64,000 nucleotides of DNA from JAJPKE01 sp052143275 (lineage in GTDB: Bacteria > Chloroflexota > Ktedonobacteria > Ktedonobacterales > JADMIN01): NCBI GenBank assembly GCA_052143275.1, contig JBKQTH010000136.1:4311-68310 (forward strand), in the 5' to 3' direction. This document shows positions 52,323 through 59,510 of this stretch, piece by piece; within the stretch, counting starts at the first letter, position 1, and every line of letters starts with the position of its first letter. The notes below the pieces were generated by a model. It was given only the letters and a program-made list of their open reading frames with translations. It searched no databases and was not told where the DNA came from. The translations under genes were made by a program, and so were the position numbers.

Positions 52323-53423
52323 ATGAAACGCAGACTTCTTCATGGCGCGCTGATCGCGTTGCTCGTCATATCTGGCGGTGTCGGCATGGAGTGGATTTTA
52401 CTCACCGGGTCCACGCCCCAGTCCGTAATCGCGGCATTCCAGCCGACTTCAGTGCCAATACCCATTGTATATGCGCGCCCCCTCTTCGAGACCGGCATGG
52501 CATTCCCTCGTTGGGGGGTGGACGCCTATACCAGCACTGATCCCAACTACCTCGTCGGTCTCAACGAGATTCAGAACCAGACTGCAGCTCGCTGGATCGA
52601 GCTAACCATAAACCTGTACCAGGCGACGACTACTTCGACAACAATTAGCACACAGAGCTATACTCCTACACCGAGTTCGCTGGAGGAAGGGATTCGGACT
52701 GCGCATCTGCACGGCTTCCGGGTCTTTGTCGAACCACTCGTGACCGTGGGCGAGAACATATGGTCCGGCAGCATCGGTTTCACGAATCCACGCAAGGCAG
52801 CCGCCTGGTTCAAGAGCTACTGGCAGGTCCTGCAGCCCTATCTTGGCGCAGCTGCGCAGGCCGGAGCCGACCAGTTTGCCGTCGGCACCGAATTTAGCGG
52901 GCTGGAGCATCCGTGGGCGACTCAGTGGAACGCCTTAATTGCGCAGGCGCACATCGTATTTCCAGGCACATTGACCTACAACGTCAACTTCAGTGGTTTT
53001 CAGGGGCAACTGCCAAGTTGGTTCACCAATCCTCTGCTCACCTATATAGGTGTCTCAACCTACTATTCTTTAACTAGTAATTCGGAGCCAGTAGATCCTA
53101 GTCTTATGCCAATTCTGTGGTATGACGAAGCCGAGGTACCGCTGGACAACCTTGCTGCGCGTCTGGGCAAACCACTCATTCTCTCCGAGATCGGCTATAG
53201 AGACAGCAGTGATGCAGTCTATAAGCCGTTTCTCCGCTCAACCGACGCTCCTCCCGATCCCGGTGAGCAGGCAGGAGCGTACGCCGCTGCGCTCCAAGAC
53301 ACCATGCACGACCCGTATATTGACGGCATCTTCTTCTGGGCCTGGTCTTTGCCGCCGTTCTCGCCCAACTGGCTGCCAGCGGCCAATGTTTTGCACCACT
53401 GGTATACCTCACCAGCAGCTTGA
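52323..53423 (+). CDS. Glycoside hydrolase family 113-like protein with N-terminal membrane anchor
   Basis: This 366-residue protein has an N-terminal signal or anchor (residues 5-30) and a TIM-barrel pattern like GH113 beta-mannanases and relatives. HGFRVFVEPLVTVGENIWSG lies on an early strand, FAVGTEFSGLEHP carries the likely acid/base Glu, PLILSEIGYRDSSDA carries the likely nucleophile Glu, and GIFFWAWSLPP lies on the last strand. The substrate is unknown. It is probably translated with the GT2 gene seven bases upstream, so the pair may make and trim a cell-surface glycan. Confidence 0.75.
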   Translation: MKRRLLHGALIALLVISGGVGMEWILLTGSTPQSVIAAFQPTSVPIPIVYARPLFETGMAFPRWGVDAYTSTDPNYLVGLNEIQNQTAARWIELTINLYQATTTSTTISTQSYTPTPSSLEEGIRTAHLHGFRVFVEPLVTVGENIWSGSIGFTNPRKAAAWFKSYWQVLQPYLGAAAQAGADQFAVGTEFSGLEHPWATQWNALIAQAHIVFPGTLTYNVNFSGFQGQLPSWFTNPLLTYIGVSTYYSLTSNSEPVDPSLMPILWYDEAEVPLDNLAARLGKPLILSEIGYRDSSDAVYKPFLRSTDAPPDPGEQAGAYAAALQDTMHDPYIDGIFFWAWSLPPFSPNWLPAANVLHHWYTSPAA

Positions 53424-53434
53424 CACGAGCTCCT

Positions 53435-53461
53435 TTAGCACTCACTTGACACGACTGCCAA
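53435..53461 (+). promoter_or_regulatory. CIRCE operator 1 (overlaps the -35 of the hrcA promoter)
   Basis: TTAGCACTC (53435-53443), nine bases, then GACTGCCAA (53453-53461). The left half is a perfect CIRCE half-site and the right half matches GAGTGCTAA at seven of nine positions. The -35 element lies within its spacer. Confidence 0.75.
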
Positions 53462-53474
53462 CAGGTGATATTCT
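53446..53474 (+). promoter_or_regulatory. Promoter of the hrcA-grpE-dnaK-dnaJ operon
   Basis: A perfect TTGACA (53446-53451), exactly 17 bases, then TATTCT (53469-53474). Transcription should start near 53481, inside or just before the second CIRCE element. It is flanked by CIRCE operators on both sides. Confidence 0.8.
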
Positions 53475-53482
53475 CTGGATTG

Positions 53483-53509
53483 TTAGCAGTCTCTGGTGTT
53501 GAATGCTAA
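53483..53509 (+). promoter_or_regulatory. CIRCE operator 2 (at the transcription start)
   Basis: TTAGCAGTC (53483-53491), nine bases, then GAATGCTAA (53501-53509). Each half has one mismatch to the consensus TTAGCACTC-N9-GAGTGCTAA. Its position just after the -10 element is the usual one for HrcA repression. Confidence 0.88.
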
Positions 53510-53560
53510 CCAGAGGTTGGTACTTTGCGGTGGACTCTGGTTGAGCGAAAGGGACGAGTG

Positions 53561-54631
53561 ATGTCGTTTGAAGGCCGATTGAGCGTGCGCGAGCAGGTAA
53601 TCTTGCGCGCGCTGGTGGAGGAATATATCCGTACCGCCGAGCCAGTCGCCTCCAAGCAGCTCTCCGACCAGCTTTCCCAGATCTACGGTCCAGGCTACGG
53701 TGCGGCCACGGTTCGCAACGAGCTGGCTTACCTCGAAGAAGCTGGATTGATCTACCAGCCCCATATCTCGGCGGGACGGACACCCACTGATCTGGGCTAC
53801 CGTTATTTTGTCGAAAGGCTGATGAGCGAATCGCAGCTTTCTATGGAGGAGCAGAGGCTCATTCGCCACCAGTTCTTCCAGGTGCAGCATCAGCTGGACG
53901 AGTGGGTGCGACTTACAGCTTCGGTACTAGCACAGGCCCTGCAGAGTGCGGCTATCGTTACTTCGCCACGCAGTGTCCAGGCGCAACTCAAACACTTCGA
54001 ACTGCTGGCGCTGAGCGATGCATTGGCGTTCTTGGTGCTGGTGCTGGATGACGGCACCGTTCGCCAGGAACGACTCCTGCTAGATACTCCGACTTCGCAG
54101 GAGGAGCTTAGCCGGATCGCTACCCGTTTCAACGCCCGCTTCCATGCTGCTAACGCGAAGCTGGTCGCTCGGCTTGCCGAGCAGCAAAGCGATTACCTCA
54201 ATCCCAATGAACGGATTGTGGTAGAATCACTGGTCCGGTTGCTGTCGCAGTTTGATCTACTGTCGCAGGGCTCACTCTATCACGACGGCATCGTACAGCT
54301 GCTGCAGCGAGATGAGTTCACCCACGCTGATCCGGAACGCATCCGCAAGGTGGTGGAAGTGCTGGAACGCAGCCGCTTCCTTCCAGCATTAGCACCGCAG
54401 GTGATGGAATCAGATGGCGTACAGGTGATCATTGGCGCCGAAAACGGCTCCGAGGCTCTCAAAGACATGAGCGTGATTGTTTCACGCTATGGTGTGGAAG
54501 GGCAGGTCGGTGGATTGCTGGGCATCGTGGCCCCGCGCCGCATGCAGTATGGGCGTGCCATCGCGGTCGTACGTTACCTGACCCAGATGCTCAATGATCT
54601 GTTATCCGATCTCTATGGACCGGAGGCTTGA
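53561..54631 (+). CDS. hrcA: Heat-inducible transcription repressor HrcA
   Basis: HrcA binds CIRCE operators and represses chaperone genes, and it needs chaperone help to stay active. The 356-residue protein has a winged-helix N-terminus (REQVILRALVEEYIRTAEPVASKQL, YGAATVRNELAYLEEAGLIYQPHISAGRTPTDLGYRYFVE) and the long C-terminal domain ending in SVIVSRYGVEGQVGGLLGIVAPRRMQYGRAI. ATG 53561 is favoured, with AAAGGGACGAG upstream. It is the first gene of the operon and very likely represses its own promoter through the two CIRCE sites. Confidence 0.95.
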   Translation: MSFEGRLSVREQVILRALVEEYIRTAEPVASKQLSDQLSQIYGPGYGAATVRNELAYLEEAGLIYQPHISAGRTPTDLGYRYFVERLMSESQLSMEEQRLIRHQFFQVQHQLDEWVRLTASVLAQALQSAAIVTSPRSVQAQLKHFELLALSDALAFLVLVLDDGTVRQERLLLDTPTSQEELSRIATRFNARFHAANAKLVARLAEQQSDYLNPNERIVVESLVRLLSQFDLLSQGSLYHDGIVQLLQRDEFTHADPERIRKVVEVLERSRFLPALAPQVMESDGVQVIIGAENGSEALKDMSVIVSRYGVEGQVGGLLGIVAPRRMQYGRAIAVVRYLTQMLNDLLSDLYGPEA

Positions 54632-54676
54632 CCAAACGGTGAGGGGTATACAGACAACCGGAGAGAGTTAGGCGAG

Positions 54677-54705
54677 AGGTAGGTAGGTAGGTAGCAAGCT
54701 ACCTA
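54677..54705 (+). repeat. AGGT tandem repeat and short stem-loop in the grpE leader
   Basis: Four AGGT units (54677-54692) run into an inverted repeat TAGGTAGC-AA-GCTACCTA (54688-54705). The GrpE start lies 22 bases downstream. The repeated AGGT also resembles a series of ribosome-binding sites. Confidence 0.7.
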
Positions 54706-54726
54706 GATAGATTGGCACGAGGTGTT

Positions 54727-55410
54727 ATGGCTGAGGAAGAGATAACCGTTTCCACCACTGATGCCCAGGCGGCATCTGACGAAGCGGGCAACCTGTCCGA
54801 GATACCTTTGGCTGAGCGGTCCGAGACCGACCTGCAAGGCAGTCGCGTCGTCCAGCTGGAGCAACAAGTGAGTGAACTTGAGCAGAAGCTGGCTAGGGAG
54901 AGCGAACAGGCTACAGACTATATGAATCGCTATCAGCGTATTCAGGCTGACTTCGCGAACTTCAAGCGGCGCGCTCAGCAAGAACAGGAGCAGCAGAACC
55001 TGCTGCTGGCCGCCCAGGTGATCACTCTGTTTCTACCAGCGCTTGATAGTTTTGAACGCGCTTTCGCTACTCTGCCTCCGAGTCTGCGCGGCTATTCCTG
55101 GATCGACGGCATTTCATTGGTGCTGATGGAAATGCAGCACGCACTCCATGCATATGGCGTCCAGCCAATCGAGGTACAGCTAGGTCAAGCCTTCGATCCG
55201 TCACGTCATGAATCCGTTGGCGAGGTTGAGACAAGTGAGTATCCCGAAGGCCATATTGCTGTGATACTTCAATCGGGATATGAGGTGCAGGGACGTACCC
55301 TGAGACCCACACTAGTCCAAGTTGCTCGTTCGCCAGCAGCGGCGCCCGCCGAGCCTGGCGGTGCAGCCGAAATCGATGCAGCTGCAAGCTCCACTCAAGG
55401 CAACCAATAG
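54727..55410 (+). CDS. grpE: Nucleotide exchange factor GrpE
   Basis: GrpE releases ADP from DnaK. The 227-residue protein has an acidic, disordered N-terminus, a long coiled coil from about residue 45 (VVQLEQQVSELEQKLARES), and the family segments YQRIQADFANFKRRAQQE, LLLAAQVITLFLPALDSFERA, FDPSRHESVGEVETSEYPEGHI and VLQSGYEVQGRTLRPTLVQVARS. ATG 54727 is preceded by GAGGTG. The C-terminal 20 residues are Ala-rich and extra to the family core. It is the second gene of the heat-shock operon. Confidence 0.95.
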   Translation: MAEEEITVSTTDAQAASDEAGNLSEIPLAERSETDLQGSRVVQLEQQVSELEQKLARESEQATDYMNRYQRIQADFANFKRRAQQEQEQQNLLLAAQVITLFLPALDSFERAFATLPPSLRGYSWIDGISLVLMEMQHALHAYGVQPIEVQLGQAFDPSRHESVGEVETSEYPEGHIAVILQSGYEVQGRTLRPTLVQVARSPAAAPAEPGGAAEIDAAASSTQGNQ

Positions 55411-55525
55411 TTTGTTCCTTGTCTGTAGGCAGCGTAGCTGCCAGCAAGGCCTGTAAGGCACGTAAATACTGTAGTGGCTGGATTACCAGCCAAAATGTCA
55501 AGACATGTATGAGGAGGCTCCTTTC

Positions 55526-57424
55526 GTGGGCAAAGTCATCGGCATTGACCTTGGTACAACCAATAGCTGTGTTGCGGTAATGGAGGGCGGCGAGCCAGTC
55601 GTCATTCCGAATTCTGAGGGGAGCCGCACAACACCGTCTGTCGTCGCCTTCACCAAGAACGGCGAACGGCTGGTCGGGGAAGTAGCCAAACGCCAAGCCA
55701 TTACCAATTCTGAGAACACCGTTTTCTCGATCAAGCGCTTTATGGGGCGCAAATTCGATGACCCTGAAGTTGACCGAGACAAGCGTCTGGTCCCGTTTAA
55801 GGTGGTACGCGCGGCCAATGGTGACGCCTGGGTGGAGGCCAACGGCAAGCAATACTCTCCGCCTGAGATCAGCGCGATGATTCTGCAGAAGCTCAAAGCC
55901 GACGCCGAATCCTATCTTGGCGAGCGAGTGACTGAGGCAGTGATCACTGTACCCGCCTACTTCAATGATGCCCAACGCCAGGCGACCCGAGATGCCGGTA
56001 AAATTGCTGGTCTGGACGTCAAGCGTATCATCAACGAGCCAACCGCAGCTTCGCTGGCCTATGGCTTGGATAAAAAGAAAGATGAACGCATAGCAGTCTA
56101 TGACCTGGGTGGCGGCACCTTCGACATCTCGATCCTGGAACTGGGAGACGGTGTCTTTGAAGTCAAGGCTACCAACGGCGATACTCACCTGGGTGGAGAT
56201 GATTTCGACCAGCGCATTATTAACTGGCTCGCCGACGAGTTCAAACGCGAGCAGGGCATCGACCTGCGTCAGGATAAGATGGCGTTGCAGCGCCTGAAGG
56301 AAGCAGCGGAGAAGGCTAAGAAAGAGCTCTCTTCCTCGATGCAGACCGAAATCAATCTTCCGTTTATCACTGCGGACCAGAGTGGACCCAAGCACCTGGC
56401 AGTCACGTTGACACGGGCCAAGCTGGAACAGCTGGTGGACAATTTGGTCGAGAAGTCCAGTACGCCGGTCGCCAAAGCCCTAGATGACGCGGGAGTCAAA
56501 CCGTCTCAAGTCGACGAAGTAGTGCTGGTTGGCGGTATGACCCGCATGCCTATGGTCCAGGCATTGGTGAAGCGCATCTTTGACAAGGATCCCAATAAGG
56601 GGGTTAATCCCGACGAAGTCGTCGCCATCGGCGCTGCGATCCAGGCCGGCGTCCTTACCGGCGAGGTACGCGATGTACTGCTACTCGACGTAACCCCACT
56701 ATCGCTGGGTATCGAGACCCTGGGCGGCGTAATGACCAAGCTCATCGAGCGCAACACAACTATTCCAACCCAGAAGAGCCAGGTCTTTTCAACGGCGAGC
56801 GATGGTCAGACCAGCGTAGAGATCAAGGTCTTCCAGGGTGAGCGCGAACTAGCTCACGATAATCGCCTGCTTGGCAACTTTATTCTGGATGGCATTCCAC
56901 CCGCTCCCCGTGGCATACCGCAGATCGAAGTGACCTTTGACATCGATGCCAACGGTATCGTGAATGTGAAGGCTCATGATCGAGGCACTGGTCGCGAACA
57001 GCGCATTACGATTCAGCCATCCAGCGGCCTCAATAAAGACCAGATCGAGCGCATGGTGAAGGATGCCGAGGCTCACGCCGGCGAAGACCGCCGCCGCCGG
57101 GAGGAGATTGAGGTTCGCAACGAAGCCGATAACTCCGCCTACCAGGCCGAGAAGACGCTCCGAGACCTAGGAGACAAGGTCTCGCCCGAGGTGAAGAGCG
57201 ACGTAGAGTCAAAGATCTCGGACGTACGGGCTGCCTTGGGCACCGACGATCTGGATCGCATGCGCGCGGCCAAAGATGCGTTGCAGACGGCAATGCTCAA
57301 GGTTGGCGAGCAGGTCTACTCGGCAGCCGGGTCGGCAGGCGCTTCGTCAACTGGGAGCGACGGCGGCAGTGGCAGCGGTCCTTCTGATGACAATACTGTT
57401 GAAGGTGAATTCAAGGAGATGTAA
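55526..57424 (+). CDS. dnaK: Molecular chaperone DnaK (Hsp70)
   Basis: DnaK binds exposed hydrophobic peptides in cycles of ATP hydrolysis helped by DnaJ and GrpE. The 632-residue protein has the phosphate-binding motif IGIDLGTTNSCVAVMEGG, the VPAYFNDAQRQATRDAGKIAG segment, YDLGGGTFDISIL, VLVGGMTRMPMVQ, the substrate domain with TPLSLGIETLGGVMTKLIERNT, and a helical lid ending in a Gly/Ser-rich tail with EGEFKEM. GTG 55526 gives VGKVIGIDLG and has GGAGG upstream; the frame is open from 55505. It has the usual length for a bacterial DnaK. Confidence 0.97.
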   Translation: MGKVIGIDLGTTNSCVAVMEGGEPVVIPNSEGSRTTPSVVAFTKNGERLVGEVAKRQAITNSENTVFSIKRFMGRKFDDPEVDRDKRLVPFKVVRAANGDAWVEANGKQYSPPEISAMILQKLKADAESYLGERVTEAVITVPAYFNDAQRQATRDAGKIAGLDVKRIINEPTAASLAYGLDKKKDERIAVYDLGGGTFDISILELGDGVFEVKATNGDTHLGGDDFDQRIINWLADEFKREQGIDLRQDKMALQRLKEAAEKAKKELSSSMQTEINLPFITADQSGPKHLAVTLTRAKLEQLVDNLVEKSSTPVAKALDDAGVKPSQVDEVVLVGGMTRMPMVQALVKRIFDKDPNKGVNPDEVVAIGAAIQAGVLTGEVRDVLLLDVTPLSLGIETLGGVMTKLIERNTTIPTQKSQVFSTASDGQTSVEIKVFQGERELAHDNRLLGNFILDGIPPAPRGIPQIEVTFDIDANGIVNVKAHDRGTGREQRITIQPSSGLNKDQIERMVKDAEAHAGEDRRRREEIEVRNEADNSAYQAEKTLRDLGDKVSPEVKSDVESKISDVRAALGTDDLDRMRAAKDALQTAMLKVGEQVYSAAGSAGASSTGSDGGSGSGPSDDNTVEGEFKEM

Positions 57425-57765
57425 GACCGGCCAGTACTCACCTCCTGTTTGCCATTCCTGCTCTACTTACCCCGAAAAGATGAGTGGAGCAGCGAGAATG
57501 GTCCTAAACCAGCGGCGGTATCTGGTATCATCATACCAGTGCCGCCCTCGGTTGTATATTAAGCCAGGGTTCCCAGAAGAGAACAGTGCTGCGCACTGAT
57601 TGGTCATTTCTGTTAGAATAAGCGCGCCACAGCCGGCACATCGCCTGTACCGCTGTGGCCGCAAACTTTGGAATGTGGGTTGGGAGGCTCCCAGCCAGGG
57701 AGCGGCGCCTCGCCTGCCCGAGGATCTCGCAGCTCTGGCAGGAGAGTCGCAAGAAGAGGAAGCCA
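57425..57765. other. dnaK-dnaJ intergenic region with a stem-loop
   Basis: About 340 bases without a gene. GGCGGTATCTGGTAT (57514-57528) can pair with ATACCAGTGCCGCC (57533-57546) around a four-base loop, with a small internal mismatch. No T run follows, so it is more likely an mRNA stabiliser or processing site than a terminator. The spacing is long for an hrcA-grpE-dnaK-dnaJ unit, so dnaJ may also have its own promoter. Confidence 0.6.
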
Positions 57766-58917
57766 ATGGCAGCCAAACGGGATTATTACGAAATACTCGG
57801 TGTTGCGCGCAGTGCCAGCGAGGAAGACATTAAGAAAGCTTTCCGCCGGCTGGCACGCCAGTATCACCCGGATGTAAATAAGGAAAAGGGCGCCGAGGAG
57901 CGTTTTAAGGAGATCAACGAGGCCTATGAGGTACTCGGCGATGCCCAGAAGCGGCAGGCGTATGATCGCTTTGGTCATGCTGGAGTCTCCGGTGCTGGTG
58001 CCGCCGGTGCCAACCCGTTCGAGGGATTTGGCTTTGGCAGCTTCAGTGATATTTTCGAGCAGATCTTTGCCAACGCTGCCGGTACAGCCAACGGCACACG
58101 GCGCGGAGCGCCGCAACGCGGTGCCGATCTCCGCTATGAGCTGACCATCTCGTTTGAAGAAGCTGTGCGTGGCTGCCAGAAAGATATCGAGGTTCCTCGC
58201 TGGGAGACCTGCCCCACTTGCCATGGTAATGGTGCCCAGCCGGGTACCAATACCACGCGCTGCACCGCCTGCCAGGGTACCGGTGAGATTCGCCGTGTGC
58301 AACAGTCCATTTTCGGCCAGTTTGTGAATGTGATGGTCTGCGACCGCTGTCGAGGTGAAGGTCGAGTCATCACTACTCCCTGTGAGCGCTGCCAGGGCCA
58401 GGGACGCATTCGCAACATTCGCCGCGTCACTGTGAACATTCCCGCCGGCGTGGACGACGGCATCAATGTTCGAGTGACCGGCGAGGGCGAGGCCCCGCCT
58501 CGCGGGGGCGGCACGCCTGGCAATCTCTTCGTAGCACTCAGTGTGAAACCTCATGAGTATTTCAAGCGTCAGGGCACCGATATTCTCTATGATCTGCCTA
58601 TTAGCTTTGCCGACGCGGCACTTGGCTCTGAAGTACCGGTCCCGACGCTTGACGGCGAAGAGTCAGTAAAGATTCCGACCGGTACGCAGAGCGGTCGCAC
58701 CTTCCGGCTCAAGGGCAAAGGGGTGCCGGTGGTGCATAGCTCAGTTCGCGGAGATGAGCTGGTCACGGTCAAAGTCGTGACGCCGCAATCTCTTACCGCC
58801 CGACAGAAGGAGTTGCTCCGGGAGTTCGCTGAGATCGAAAAGCAGCAGATCGAGCGTGGCCACAATCTCTTCGAGAAAGGGTTCGAGAAGCTCAAGGACG
58901 CAATGCACTTCGAGTGA
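57766..58917 (+). CDS. dnaJ: Chaperone protein DnaJ (Hsp40)
   Basis: DnaJ delivers substrates to DnaK and stimulates its ATPase. The 383-residue protein has a J domain (RDYYEILGVARSASEEDIKKA, with the essential HPD at residues 34-36), a Gly/Phe-rich linker (NPFEGFGFGSFSDIF) and four CxxCxGxG zinc repeats (CPTCHGNG, CTACQGTG, CDRCRGEG, CERCQGQG). The C-terminal peptide-binding barrels follow, with DLPISFADAALGSEVPVPTLDG. ATG 57766 is chosen because GAGGA lies just upstream and it gives MAAKRDYYEILG; the frame is open from 57655. Confidence 0.96.
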   Translation: MAAKRDYYEILGVARSASEEDIKKAFRRLARQYHPDVNKEKGAEERFKEINEAYEVLGDAQKRQAYDRFGHAGVSGAGAAGANPFEGFGFGSFSDIFEQIFANAAGTANGTRRGAPQRGADLRYELTISFEEAVRGCQKDIEVPRWETCPTCHGNGAQPGTNTTRCTACQGTGEIRRVQQSIFGQFVNVMVCDRCRGEGRVITTPCERCQGQGRIRNIRRVTVNIPAGVDDGINVRVTGEGEAPPRGGGTPGNLFVALSVKPHEYFKRQGTDILYDLPISFADAALGSEVPVPTLDGEESVKIPTGTQSGRTFRLKGKGVPVVHSSVRGDELVTVKVVTPQSLTARQKELLREFAEIEKQQIERGHNLFEKGFEKLKDAMHFE

Positions 58918-58960
58918 CCCCCAGTAGCAGCAGGCAACATGAGACCCATGATTTCCTCGA

Positions 58961-58990
58961 GAGAAAGCCGCCCACAGGAGCGGCTTTCTT
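58961..58990 (+). terminator. Rho-independent-like terminator after dnaJ
   Basis: GAAAGCCGC (58963-58971) pairs with GCGGCTTTC (58980-58988) around an eight-base loop, extended by one A-T pair, and is followed by TTG. It lies 46 bases after the dnaJ stop and closes the heat-shock operon. Confidence 0.75.
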
Positions 58991-59105
58991 GTATGGCCCG
59001 TTTTGGCGCAAGGCGTAGCTTCTTGCTAAATGAGGAGCTGATAGCGTATAAATGGTGAAAGATCAGACGATGTACCGGCGCGTACACTTACTGCCGTTTT
59101 TATCC

Positions 59106-59194
59106 GGGGCGATGGTGGAATGGTAGACACAGCGGACTTAAAATCCGCTTCCGGCCAACCCGGAGTGAGGGTTCGAGTCCCTCTCGCCCTACCA
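59106..59194 (+). tRNA. tRNA-Leu (anticodon UAA)
   Basis: The acceptor arm GGGGCGA (59106-59112) pairs with TCGCCCT (59184-59190), and A73 and an encoded CCA (59192-59194) follow. The anticodon loop CTTAAAA within GCGGA-CTTAAAA-TCCGC gives anticodon TAA. The long variable arm (TTCCGGCCAACCCGGAG) is typical of class II tRNA-Leu, and the T arm GAGGGTTCGAGTCCCTC is standard. Its 3' end borders a region with mobile and accessory genes, so it may have served as an integration site. Confidence 0.95.
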
Positions 59195-59510
59195 GAGAAA
59201 GTCAGTTGAATTCAGGGTTTTAGGCTGATCGGGGTTTCCACTCGTCGCTTGCTGTTAGCTTGGGCAACTATCTTACTACCCCTACCTTTACCCCTATCGG
59301 AGCATTCTCAGGTATTCTATGGGGATCGATGGTGGCCGTATCGCGCCTACTCATACGCGGTCGCACCATACAGTTGTAGTTTGACCGTCGTAGCTGTCCA
59401 CTCTTGATGAGCCCGAGGCATGTGGACTGCTGCAGAGCTATCGGAAGGCTGCATCATCTGCTATGCTGGGTAGGTATGCATGAACTCGAATTTTCCCATA
59501 AGGTTAGTGT
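59195..59510. other. Region between tRNA-Leu and gltX, with a possible integrase-tail remnant
   Basis: About 315 bases without an intact gene. On the minus strand, 59354-59268 reads as 28 codons ending in IGVKVGVVR and a stop, which recalls the C-terminal tails of some tyrosine recombinases that sit beside tRNA genes. This is a weak resemblance. I see no clear second copy of the tRNA 3' end in the window. Confidence 0.35.

Noticed and set aside
55067..56395. A 442-codon minus-strand frame opposite grpE and dnaK
   Set aside because: Known artefact of dnaK codon pattern; the plus-strand DnaK is unambiguous.
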